Source: Myxococcales bacterium UBA1660 | GTDB taxonomy: Bacteria; Myxococcota_A; Polyangia; Polyangiales; Houyiibacteriaceae | Assembly (NCBI GenBank): GCA_002320815.1 | Contig: DCLA01000072.1 | Location: 1 to 64,000 of the forward strand | Direction of reading: 5' to 3' | Length of the DNA: 64,000 nt | Shown here: positions 17,779-26,109 of the stretch, piece by piece | Layout of the letters: each line of letters opens with the position of its first letter | Position numbering within the stretch: position 1 is the stretch's first letter | Notes under the pieces: model-generated | Databases searched by the model: none | What the model saw: only the letters and a program-made list of their open reading frames with translations | What the model was told of the DNA's origin: nothing | Position numbers and translations under genes: made by a program

Positions 17779-20088
17779 ATGATGCGCGCCGTGGCGCTGG
17801 CGCGCATGGTGATCGGGTCGGTGCTCCTGGCGTGCGTCGTGGGGACGGTGCACGCCCAGCCGGTCATTCCCCCGGGCCAAGAGGAGCGCGTGCTGGGCCT
17901 CTTCGCGCCCCTCGGGTTGGGCAGCGAGCGGGACGGCTGGACCCTGGACGGGGTGGCCATCGACCGCGGGGTCATCGAGCTGCGCGTGGTCGGTGGGGAC
18001 GGCCGGGCCACCCTGCGGCTCCACCACCCCGACGCTCGGCCCGCCGCGAGGGAGCGTACGGCGAGCTTCGCGGTCGAGCGGGAGGGCGCCGATCCATCCG
18101 TTCTGGATCCCTGGGTGGCCGCGCTTCGCGCGAACGACGACGGGACCTTCTGGCCCGTCGTCCAGGCCGAGCCCCGGGGCGCGGCGCGCGCGTCGTCCTC
18201 GCCGTCCACCCCGCCGTGGCCGTGGCTCGGGTCGGCGCTCGCGTTGGTGCTCGCGCTCGGGCTGGTTCTCGCCAGCGAACGAGGAAAGCCGATGACGGCT
18301 CCGACCTTCTCGGCGTCCGTCTCGATGCGTCGGCGAGCGGCGATGGCCTTGGGTCTGGGCGCCGCCTTCTCGGTCTTCGCTCTGTTCCTCATCCCGGCGC
18401 CGCCGCTCCACTCGGACACCCTGCGGGATCTCTTCCTGGCCCGGCACTGTCTGGAGACGGGTCGCTGCTTCGGCGCCGACACGTCGTTCGGGGGCCTCGT
18501 CCAGCACGCCGGGTGGGTCCGGCTCCTCGCGACCCTGCGCGGGGCCGGGGTCGGACCGGTTGGCGTCCACCGGGTGGTCCTCGCCCTCCACGGGCTGGCG
18601 ATCGTCGCCATCCAGCTCGCCGCGTCCACCCGGCTGCGGCCCGCGCCCGCGCTGGCGGCGACCGGCCTGGCCGCGCTCCTCTCGCTCTGGGCGGCCGGGC
18701 TCCCGCTGGTCTGGAACCCGTCCCTGGTGCCAGTGGCGCACGGGCTCCTCTTCGCGGGGATCCTGCGGGCCGCGCCCGGGCGTGGATCCCTGGGCCGCGA
18801 CGCGTCCGCGGCGCTCCTCGGCGGTCTCGGCGCGACGCTGGCCATCGAAGCTCACGTGGTGGGCGCGCTCGCCCTCGCGCCCCTCGTCTTCGGGCTCCGG
18901 CTCGGCGCGAGCCGGCCGGGCCTGGCGGTGCCCCTCGCCCTCGGCGTGGTCGGGACCCTGGAGCTCGTATTCTCCAGCGCGGGGGTCGCGACCAACCTGG
19001 CGGCCCCGGTCTTTCGCGGCGCCGGTCTCCCCCTTCTGATCCTCGGCTTGGGAGTCGCCTGGGCTCTGGGCGCCCAGGTCGCTCGAAGGTGGAACGACCA
19101 TCGCTGGGTCGCGACCCTGGCGTTCGCGCTCCTGGTGGGTCTCTTGCCCGCGGTCGCCATCGTCGCGCTGGGCCACTTCCTCCAGATCCGCTACTTCGGG
19201 CTCGCGCTGGTCCCGGCGGCTCTCCTCGGGGGTTACGCGCTGCAGGCGGTCGATCGCGGCGCCCCGCTTGGGCTGGCGTCGGCGGCGGCCTTGGCGGCGC
19301 TCACCGCCCTGGGCCTCGACGTCGCTGTGCAGCGCTTCGGGCAGGTGCTCGACTTCGCCGACGCGGACCGGATCACCGAGGCGCTCGCGGCCCATGGGTC
19401 ACCCGAGGAGACCTTCCTCGCGCTCCGGGGACCGGAGGCCGGGCTCGTCGCGGGGACCGCGATGTTGGACGCGACGACCGACGCGATCCGCGGGCGACCC
19501 GGTGAGGCTCTCCGCTTGGTGCCGGGCGACGATCCGCCGCCGGGGTGGGAGCGCATCGCGACGTCCCTGGGCGGCCTCCTGCTGGGGCCGGCTCGGAGCT
19601 GGCTGCGGCTGGACGAGGCCGAGGTCTGCTTCGTGGCGGGGGACGAGCCGACGTGCGTCGCGCTCCGGCAAGGCGACTGGGCCCGTTATGGCGGCGACAC
19701 CTCGGATGGGACCCGGTTCGTGGCCGACCACTTGCCGCGGCTCCAGCGGGCTCGGGAGGACCTCGATGCGGACGTCGTCGAGGTCTTCGTTCGGGTCCCG
19801 GTGATCGGCGCCGAGGCCGGGCCCCGATTCGTGCGCACGCTGCGCGCCTTCTCCCAGGAGGGCCACTGGTCGATCGTCCGGGCCGAGGGGCTCGCCCTGG
19901 ACATCCGCGAGGATGGACGGGAGGCCGAGTTGCGCGGCGACCCGGGAGCCCGGGGGACGGTGACCTTCGCCTGGAGCGAACCGGTCGGCTTCCTGGTCCC
20001 GCTGCTCCTCTTCGACGTCCTCGAGTTCGGCGCCGCCGAGCGGACCCTGGTGGACGCCTTCTGTGCGGAGGACCCACGATGCCGCTGA
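17779..20088 (+). CDS. Large polytopic membrane protein, possible GT-C-type
   Basis: A 769-residue protein. It has an N-terminal signal-like segment (MMRAVALARMVIGSVLLACVVG), a small soluble domain (residues ~30-145), a membrane helix (~155-173), then a polytopic region of about ten helices (~195-515) and a C-terminal soluble domain (~515-769). The segment PPLHSDTLRDLFLARHCLETGRCFG at the start of the polytopic part recalls the first extracytoplasmic loop of GT-C glycosyltransferases (Asp-rich, followed by an arm helix), but I cannot confirm that fold. ATG 17782 is an equally good start. No clear operon partner. Confidence 0.72.
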   Translation: MMRAVALARMVIGSVLLACVVGTVHAQPVIPPGQEERVLGLFAPLGLGSERDGWTLDGVAIDRGVIELRVVGGDGRATLRLHHPDARPAARERTASFAVEREGADPSVLDPWVAALRANDDGTFWPVVQAEPRGAARASSSPSTPPWPWLGSALALVLALGLVLASERGKPMTAPTFSASVSMRRRAAMALGLGAAFSVFALFLIPAPPLHSDTLRDLFLARHCLETGRCFGADTSFGGLVQHAGWVRLLATLRGAGVGPVGVHRVVLALHGLAIVAIQLAASTRLRPAPALAATGLAALLSLWAAGLPLVWNPSLVPVAHGLLFAGILRAAPGRGSLGRDASAALLGGLGATLAIEAHVVGALALAPLVFGLRLGASRPGLAVPLALGVVGTLELVFSSAGVATNLAAPVFRGAGLPLLILGLGVAWALGAQVARRWNDHRWVATLAFALLVGLLPAVAIVALGHFLQIRYFGLALVPAALLGGYALQAVDRGAPLGLASAAALAALTALGLDVAVQRFGQVLDFADADRITEALAAHGSPEETFLALRGPEAGLVAGTAMLDATTDAIRGRPGEALRLVPGDDPPPGWERIATSLGGLLLGPARSWLRLDEAEVCFVAGDEPTCVALRQGDWARYGGDTSDGTRFVADHLPRLQRAREDLDADVVEVFVRVPVIGAEAGPRFVRTLRAFSQEGHWSIVRAEGLALDIREDGREAELRGDPGARGTVTFAWSEPVGFLVPLLLFDVLEFGAAERTLVDAFCAEDPRCR

Positions 20089-20123
20089 ACCTGCGATGCG
20101 CTGAACCCGCGATGCCGCTGAAC
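20077..20123 (+). repeat. Three tandem copies of a 13-14 base repeat
   Basis: CGATGC(C)GCTGAAC occurs at 20077, 20094 and 20110. The first copy contains the stop codon of the large membrane protein gene; the second lacks one C. Function unknown; possibly replication slippage. Confidence 0.7.
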
Positions 20124-20173
20124 GGTGACTTTCACCCGTTCCGGACCTCCCGTCTGGTACGCTCGGCGCGATC

Positions 20174-21082
20174 ATGAGCGGCGCTCGGAAGACGTTCGAG
20201 TTTCTACGCCGGCGCGGGGACCTCGATGCCCCGGCCGACGACCAGGGGGCGCACGCCACCATCGTCGGCATGAGCGACATCGGGCAGGTGCGGAAGACGA
20301 ACCAGGACACCTTCGTCGTCGCCGCCCTCGAGAAGACCATCCACGTCCAGCAGTGCGGGCTCCCGGACAACGACGGAGCCAAGCATCGCGAGTCGCCGAC
20401 GGGTCGGCTGATGATGGTCGCCGACGGGATGGGCGGGCAGCTCCATGGCGAGGTGGCGAGCGCGGTCGTCGTCGACGGGATGCTCCAGTACGCCTTCTCC
20501 ATGATGCCTTGGCTCCGCTCGACGGCGTCGGGGAGCCAGGACGAGGCGGCCCTCGCCCGGGGCTTCACCGCGGCGGTGAAACGCTCCCACGCGCGCATGC
20601 GCGAGGTGGCCGAGCGCAAGGGCTTCACCGGCGACATGGGCAGCACGCTGACCATGGGCTACGTGGCCTGGCCGATGCTCTATCTGGTGCACGTGGGCGA
20701 CAGCCGCGCGTATCTGCATCGGGGCGGCAAGCTCTTCCGGCTGACCCAGGATCACAACCTGGCCCAGGAGATGGTCGCGGCCAACGTCCTGACCGAGGAC
20801 GAGGCCCGGCGCTCGCGCTACTCGAGCATGTTGACCAACTCGGTGAGCACCGCGAGCGAGTCGGTGCGGGTCGAGCTCCACCAGGTGCAGCTCCGGTCCA
20901 AGGACCGAGTGCTCCTCTGCACCGACGGCCTCTATGGCGAGGTCACGGACGAGGAGATCGGGCAGCGTTTGCTCCACGTCGAAGAGGGCCTCTTGGTGGA
21001 GCCCTGCCTGAAGTCGCTGATCTCGCTGGCCAACAAGAAGGGCGGCCGCGACAACATCACCGGCGTCCTGGGTCTCTTCTGA
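20174..21082 (+). CDS. PP2C-family serine/threonine phosphatase
   Basis: A 302-residue PPM-type phosphatase, Mg/Mn-dependent and cytoplasmic. Motifs in order: SDIGQVRKTNQDTF, MVADGMGGQLHGEVAS, MGSTLTMG, VHVGDSRAYL, LLCTDGLYGEVTDEEI and GGRDNITGVL, which supply the metal-binding Asp residues of the family. Extra loops occur between motifs 1 and 2. It probably reverses Hanks-type kinases, which are abundant in myxobacteria; no kinase gene is adjacent. The last 26 bases overlap the convergent ABC ATPase gene. Confidence 0.95.
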   Translation: MSGARKTFEFLRRRGDLDAPADDQGAHATIVGMSDIGQVRKTNQDTFVVAALEKTIHVQQCGLPDNDGAKHRESPTGRLMMVADGMGGQLHGEVASAVVVDGMLQYAFSMMPWLRSTASGSQDEAALARGFTAAVKRSHARMREVAERKGFTGDMGSTLTMGYVAWPMLYLVHVGDSRAYLHRGGKLFRLTQDHNLAQEMVAANVLTEDEARRSRYSSMLTNSVSTASESVRVELHQVQLRSKDRVLLCTDGLYGEVTDEEIGQRLLHVEEGLLVEPCLKSLISLANKKGGRDNITGVLGLF

Positions 21083-21992
21083 CGGCTTCGCGCGCGGCGA
21101 GGTAGGCCTCCTCGAGGGAGCCCCCGACGGAGACCTCGAGGACGGGGACCCCGGCGGCGACCAGGGCGGCAAGGACCGCGGGCGCGGTCTCTCGAGGCGC
21201 TTCGTCCTCGGCGAGCTCGTAGCTCAGCGAGTCCCCGTCGAGGTCGAAGGGCCGGTCGCCGAAGACCGCGGCGAGCTTCGCGCGCTCGGCGGGTCCGGCG
21301 AGCCGGATGCGGATCCGGCGGCTCGCCAGGCGCAGGGTCTCCACCGGCTCCGCGCGGACGCAGCGCCCGGCTTCCAGGAAGGCGATCTCGTCGCAGGTGC
21401 GCTCCAGATCCGAGAGGATGTGCGAGCTGACCACCAGGGTCCGGCGGCGCTTCTCCCGGAGGAGGAGCTCGCGCATCTCGACCACCAGGTGCGGGTCGAG
21501 CCCGCCCGTGGGCTCGTCCAGGAGCACCAGCCGGGGGTCCCCCACCAGCGCCTGGGCCACGGCCAGCCGACGCTTCATCCCGTGGCTCAGCTCGCCCACC
21601 CGGGAGGTGGCCCGGTCGCCGAGGCGGAGCTCGTCGAGGAGACGGTCCGCCTCGCGCGTGGCTTCGGCGCGGGTGAGCCCCTGGAGGCGACCGAAGAAGG
21701 TCAGGAGCTGCCGAGCCGACGAGTGCGGGTTGAGGGCGCAGTCCTGGGGCAAGACTCCCAACGCGCCCGCCTGGGCGCGCGGGTGGAAGGGGCCCGAGCC
21801 GAGCACGTCCACCGTGCCTTCGTCGGGCTCCAAGACTCCGCTGATGATCCCGAAGGTCGTGGTCTTCCCCGCGCCGTTGGGCCCCACCAGGCCGACCAGG
21901 GTTCCGCGGGGGACCCGTAGGTCCAGGCCGTCGAGGGCGCGGGTCCGCCGGTAGCGCTTCACCACACCGCGGAGCTCGACGGCGGCGCTCAC
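21057..21992 (-). CDS. ABC transporter ATP-binding protein
   Basis: A 311-residue ATPase of an ABC-2-type exporter. Walker A VGPNGAGKTT, Q-loop LPQDCALN, signature LSHGMKRRLAVAQAL, Walker B LVLLDEPTGGLDP and H-loop SSHIL are all present. A C-terminal ~80-residue extension is typical of drug or polysaccharide exporters. The start is GTG 21992, overlapping the stop of the permease gene (GTGA), which argues for coupling. Partner permease and an unknown anchored protein are encoded upstream. Substrate unknown. Confidence 0.93.
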   Translation of the reverse strand: MSAAVELRGVVKRYRRTRALDGLDLRVPRGTLVGLVGPNGAGKTTTFGIISGVLEPDEGTVDVLGSGPFHPRAQAGALGVLPQDCALNPHSSARQLLTFFGRLQGLTRAEATREADRLLDELRLGDRATSRVGELSHGMKRRLAVAQALVGDPRLVLLDEPTGGLDPHLVVEMRELLLREKRRRTLVVSSHILSDLERTCDEIAFLEAGRCVRAEPVETLRLASRRIRIRLAGPAERAKLAAVFGDRPFDLDGDSLSYELAEDEAPRETAPAVLAALVAAGVPVLEVSVGGSLEEAYLAAREAVRRDPGRR

Positions 21993-22903
21993 GCATCCCT
22001 CCGGGCGAAGCGGAGGTACCCGAGGCCCACGTAGACCGCGCCGAGGGCCACCAGGATCGCCAGGGCGGGCGCGCTGGCCTCCAGGCCGGGCCGCCAGAGG
22101 TCGAGGCGATGGGCCACCGGGAAGAGCTGCCGGAGCGAGCCCGCGAGCACCGGTGCGGCCTCCACGATGGCGTCCCGCTCCAGGAACCGGTGGAGGCCGA
22201 AGACGCCCACCAGCGCGAGCAGCCCCAGCGCGCGGGACCAGGGCACCGAGCGGGTGAGCTGGGAGACGCCCAGCGCGAGACCCAGGTGAGCCCAGACGTA
22301 GACGTAGGCGGTGCCCGCGTAGCGGGCGAGGGCGAAGGCGGTGGCGCCGGGCGCGAAGGCGCCGAGCTGGATCCAGCCGGTGACCCAGGAGGCCAAGGCG
22401 CCGAGCGCGATGCCCACCGCGAGCAGGAGGCTCTGGCCGAACACCTTGCCCAGGATCCACCCGGCGCGATCGGTGCGCGCCAGCGCGAAGCGCACCGACC
22501 CGCTGCTGACCTCGCTGGCCACCGTGTCGCTGGCGGTGAGGACCGCGAAGACGGGGCCGAAGGCCAGGGCCACCCAGTGGTAGAGCAGCGCGATGGGGGG
22601 CACCCGGACCAGCGCCCGCGCCAGGGCGTCGTCGCGGATGAGCCGGGAGATCACCCGCAGGAGTTCGGGGCTCTCCATGACCGCCTGGGTCAGGCTCCCG
22701 GGGTCCCGGGTGCGGGCGACCAGGAGCTGCTCGGCCAGGGCGATCTCCACCTCTTGGAGCACCTCGGTGAAGATGAGCGTCGCCCCGATGGCCCCGACCA
22801 CGTAGAGGACCAGGAAGATGAGGACCTTCCGGGAGCGGAGGGACTCGCCGAGGTCGAAGGCGGCGATGACCGCCGCATCGCGGAAGAGCCCCTTGCCGCT
22901 CAT
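21989..22903 (-). CDS. ABC-2 type permease
   Basis: A 304-residue integral membrane protein with about six hydrophobic segments: residues ~27-50, then after an ~80-residue loop ~108-130, 148-170, 185-205, 220-235 and 275-295. The first helix followed by a large external loop fits ABC-2 family permeases (RKVLIFLVLYVVGAIGATLIF; GPVFAVLTASDTVASEVSSGSVRFAL). Start ATG 22903 overlaps the upstream gene by ATGA, and its end overlaps the ATPase start. Confidence 0.88.
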   Translation of the reverse strand: MSGKGLFRDAAVIAAFDLGESLRSRKVLIFLVLYVVGAIGATLIFTEVLQEVEIALAEQLLVARTRDPGSLTQAVMESPELLRVISRLIRDDALARALVRVPPIALLYHWVALAFGPVFAVLTASDTVASEVSSGSVRFALARTDRAGWILGKVFGQSLLLAVGIALGALASWVTGWIQLGAFAPGATAFALARYAGTAYVYVWAHLGLALGVSQLTRSVPWSRALGLLALVGVFGLHRFLERDAIVEAAPVLAGSLRQLFPVAHRLDLWRPGLEASAPALAILVALGAVYVGLGYLRFARRDA

Positions 22904-23652
22904 CGGCGCTCGAGGGTGGCCCGGGCGGCGGGCTCGAGCCGGTCGAGGTCGACGTGGTTCCAGATCTCCAGCGCGGAGGTGTCGACGCCGGCCATGCGCT
23001 CGGGACCGAGGAGCTCTTCCAGTCGCCGCTGGGAGCCGGCGAGGATCCCGGTGACGTCGTGGGTGATGCCCAGCAGATCCCGCGCCGGCGGCGGCTCGTC
23101 CCGGGAGGCGAGCATGAGGATCTCTTCGCCGTAGCCCGCGAGGGAGCCGTTCAGCTCGTCGAGGATCCCGTCGAGCTCCGCGGCCTCGTCGTCGTCGAGG
23201 TCGGCCTGCTCGAGGAGCGCGGCGCGGGATTGGATGCGGCGCACGCGCTGGACCGTGGCGGCCTCGGTGAAGGCGTCGTAGCGCTCCTCGCGGGAGCGGC
23301 GGACGCGGGAGCGCCAGCGGTCGCGCCAGGTCTCCCGCTCCTCGGCGGGGACTCCGCCGTCGACGCCGTCCATCGCGACCCGCGGTCCGTCGGAGGCCTC
23401 CGCGCCGGGGTGAGCGACCGGGTCCCCTTCCTCCCGCGGCGCGCCGTCCCCTTGGGTCCGGAGGATGCGGTCGAGGCCGGGTACCGGCGAGCGCCACGTG
23501 GATCCCCCGGACTCCATCGCCGCTTCGAGGCGCTGGATCTCGTCCTCGGCCGCGGCGAGCTCCCGCCGGGGTCCGACGCCACCGAGGACGAAGCCGACCA
23601 CGACCCCCGCGGCGGCGCCGGCGAGGAGGGAGAGCGGAAGACGGGATCGCAC
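22900..23652 (-). CDS. Anchored periplasmic protein of the ABC operon, unknown family
   Basis: A 250-residue protein. One N-terminal membrane anchor (MRSRLPLSLLAGAAAGVVVG) is followed by a short coiled coil (ELAAAEDEIQRLEAAMES), a disordered Pro/Gly/Asp linker and a charged helical C-terminal domain (~100-250). It resembles in outline Spy/CpxP-like periplasmic helical proteins, but no LTxxQ motif is seen, so I do not assign a function. First gene of a three-gene unit with ATGA and GTGA overlaps, suggesting it works with the exporter. Confidence 0.75.
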   Translation of the reverse strand: MRSRLPLSLLAGAAAGVVVGFVLGGVGPRRELAAAEDEIQRLEAAMESGGSTWRSPVPGLDRILRTQGDGAPREEGDPVAHPGAEASDGPRVAMDGVDGGVPAEERETWRDRWRSRVRRSREERYDAFTEAATVQRVRRIQSRAALLEQADLDDDEAAELDGILDELNGSLAGYGEEILMLASRDEPPPARDLLGITHDVTGILAGSQRRLEELLGPERMAGVDTSALEIWNHVDLDRLEPAARATLERR

Positions 23653-23758
23653 GGGCCCTCTCTAGGCATGGTGGGCGCCGTCGTCGAGGCTCGACCGGCG
23701 ACCTCCGGCCGCTTCGCGTGACCGACCAGCGAGAGGTCGAGTGGGTCCGTGGGTAGGG

Positions 23759-23778
23759 CTATGACACCGATTTCATAG
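23759..23778. promoter_or_regulatory. Inverted repeat upstream of the first MopE-like gene
   Basis: CTATGA and TCATAG flank eight bases, about 45 bases before the ATG of the MopE-like lipoprotein. It lies in the 171-base divergent gap and could be an operator; nothing else is recognisable in that gap. Confidence 0.25.
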
Positions 23779-23823
23779 GGGAAAACATGGGTCGAGGCCG
23801 GATCCAGCTGCTACATCCGGACC

Positions 23824-26043
23824 ATGACTTCACTTCGGGGATGGATGGTGGTCGGGGTCGTTCTGCTCGCGGCCTGCGGCGACGACGGTGGGGGCGTGAC
23901 CCCGGACGCCGCGTTGGTGTGCACCACGGACGAGCAGTGCGACGACGGAGTCTTCTGTAACGGCGCGGAGCGCTGCGCCCCCGGTGACGCGCTCGCCAAC
24001 GCCCTGGGCTGCGTGGCCGCCGGTGACCCCTGCGCGAGCATCGGGGCCTGCATCGAGACCATGGCCGAGTGCGACACCTCGTGCGCGATGCCCGACGGCG
24101 ACGCCGACGGCGTCGACCGCATCGAGTGCGGCGGCGACGACTGCGACGATACCGACGCGAATCGCTACCCGGGAAACGCCGAGGTCTGCGACGACGAGGG
24201 GCACGACGAAGACTGCGACGCCAGCACCGTGGGCGGCCTCGACCGGGACCGGGACGGCTTCGTCGACGCGCGCTGCTTCAACGAGGGCGGCGCTCAGGGC
24301 GACGACTGCAACGACCTGGAAGCCACGGTCTCGCCGCTCTCCGGCGAGGTCTGCAACGGGCGCGACGACGACTGCGACGGCGACGTCGACGAGGGGGTCG
24401 CCCTCGCGGGCTTCGTGGACGCCGACGCCGACGGTCGCGGGGACGACGCCTTCGCGATGACCGCCTGCGCGGGGGCGGCGCGCTTCGCCGTCCTGGGCTC
24501 CGACTGCGACGACGGCGACCTCAGCGTGCAGCCGGTGCAGAACGAGATCTGCGACGCCAAGGACAACGACTGCGACGGCTCGATCGACGAGAACGCGCGG
24601 CCAGCCCTCTGGTACGAGGACGTCGACGGGGACGGCTACGGCGACGTTCGCGGCGCGCGGTTGGTCCAGTGCGACCCGCCGCCCGGATACTCGCTCTTGC
24701 CCACCGACTGCGCGCCGGGTGACGCCAGCCGCTCCCCGGTGGGCGTGGAGATCTGCAACGGCCTCGACGACGACTGCAATGGCGTCGCCGACTTCGCGGC
24801 GACCCCCGGCGACCTCGAGGACGACGACCACGACGGGATCCCGGACGTGAGCTGTGGCGGCGGCGACTGCGACGATCTGGACCCCTTCGTGGGCCCGGGG
24901 CTGCCCGAGTACTGCAACGGCCGCGACGACGACTGCGACGGGATGGTCGACGAGGATCTCACCGAGTCCGACTTCTACGCCGACCGCGATGGCGACGGGT
25001 ACGGCGCCGGTCCGGCGATGGCCCTCTGTGGGCTCGTCCCGGGGCTCGTGCCCCGGGCCGGCGACTGCAACGACCTCGACCCCGGGACCACGGTGGATGC
25101 CATCGAGCGCTGCGACAACGTGGACAACGACTGCGACGGGAGCATCGACGAGGGCGCGGCGAGCACCTGCTCCGGAGACCACGCGATCTACGCCTGCGTC
25201 GACGGGTTCTGCGAGATCGCCCAGTGCACGGGCACCTTCGGTGACTGCGACTTCCGCGCCTCCACCGGGTGCGAGACCGACCTCGCCATGGCCGCCAATC
25301 ACTGCGGTCTCTGTGGCGCGTCCTGCGGGGGCGCCGGTCCCTGCGACGCCGGGACCTGCGCCAGCGGGGACCCCATCACGGTCTCGGCGATGGGCAACCT
25401 CTACGACACCGGCGGGGCTCTGCTGACGTGGATGCCGGTCTACGCGCCCCTCACCGGCCCCACCCGCTCCACCACGACCGACGCGAGCGGGGCGTTCTCC
25501 CTCGACGTGCCCGGACTCACCCCGGTGGTCGCCGGCGGCGGTGGCTGCTTCCCGACCCTGTACGAGTTGCGCAGCTTCGCTCTGGGCCCCTATTCCGAGC
25601 CGCCGATGTTCTTCCAGGGGTTCTCGGGCACCGATCTGGTGCCGCTGGAGACGGACGAGGTGGTGTTGCTGGCGATGGAGGCCGCGTCCCTCGTCCCGGG
25701 AGCCCCGGCAACCCAGCTCCCCGACCGCGGGATCGTCTTCGTGCTCGCCGACAACTTCGTGCCCGATGTGCCGGGGGCCGCGACGATCAACCTGACCGAC
25801 GCGCCCGCTCTGGGTCTCACCGGTGCGCGGCCGATCGCCATGGAGACCTTCACCGGTGACAATCGCCTGGGCGCCATCGTCGGCGCGGGGGAGGTCACCT
25901 CGGCGCTGGTGTTCATGAACGTCCCCCCGGGACCGCTGGAGATCGCCGTCGAGGGCTGCACGGTCGCCTACAGCCCGGGGATCGTGCTGCCGGGGACGGC
26001 GACCTTGGTCTCCATGAGCTGCCTCTCGATCTCGGCGGGCTGA
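23824..26043 (+). CDS. MopE-like repeat lipoprotein, copy 1
   Basis: A 739-residue exported protein. Lipoprotein signal MTSLRGWMVVGVVLLAAC puts the lipid on Cys18. Residues ~95-475 contain about six MopE-type Asp/Cys repeats, for example DVDGDGYGD followed by DCDD/DCNDL and C-(D/N)-x-x-D-(D/N)-DCDG-x-x-DE. These match the putative metal-binding motif family (PF11617) named after copper-binding MopE. A Cys cluster (HCGLCGASCGGAG) separates them from a C-terminal ~220-residue beta-rich domain that resembles a carboxypeptidase regulatory fold (TDASGAFSLDVPG). Probably surface or periplasm-facing. Its repeat region is nearly duplicated in the next gene. Confidence 0.88.
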   Translation: MTSLRGWMVVGVVLLAACGDDGGGVTPDAALVCTTDEQCDDGVFCNGAERCAPGDALANALGCVAAGDPCASIGACIETMAECDTSCAMPDGDADGVDRIECGGDDCDDTDANRYPGNAEVCDDEGHDEDCDASTVGGLDRDRDGFVDARCFNEGGAQGDDCNDLEATVSPLSGEVCNGRDDDCDGDVDEGVALAGFVDADADGRGDDAFAMTACAGAARFAVLGSDCDDGDLSVQPVQNEICDAKDNDCDGSIDENARPALWYEDVDGDGYGDVRGARLVQCDPPPGYSLLPTDCAPGDASRSPVGVEICNGLDDDCNGVADFAATPGDLEDDDHDGIPDVSCGGGDCDDLDPFVGPGLPEYCNGRDDDCDGMVDEDLTESDFYADRDGDGYGAGPAMALCGLVPGLVPRAGDCNDLDPGTTVDAIERCDNVDNDCDGSIDEGAASTCSGDHAIYACVDGFCEIAQCTGTFGDCDFRASTGCETDLAMAANHCGLCGASCGGAGPCDAGTCASGDPITVSAMGNLYDTGGALLTWMPVYAPLTGPTRSTTTDASGAFSLDVPGLTPVVAGGGGCFPTLYELRSFALGPYSEPPMFFQGFSGTDLVPLETDEVVLLAMEAASLVPGAPATQLPDRGIVFVLADNFVPDVPGAATINLTDAPALGLTGARPIAMETFTGDNRLGAIVGAGEVTSALVFMNVPPGPLEIAVEGCTVAYSPGIVLPGTATLVSMSCLSISAG

Positions 26044-26109
26044 GCGATGCGGGGTATCGAAGGGGTAACGAGTCGCTGCCGGGCCTACGCCGCGGGGGTA
26101 TACGGGGGC

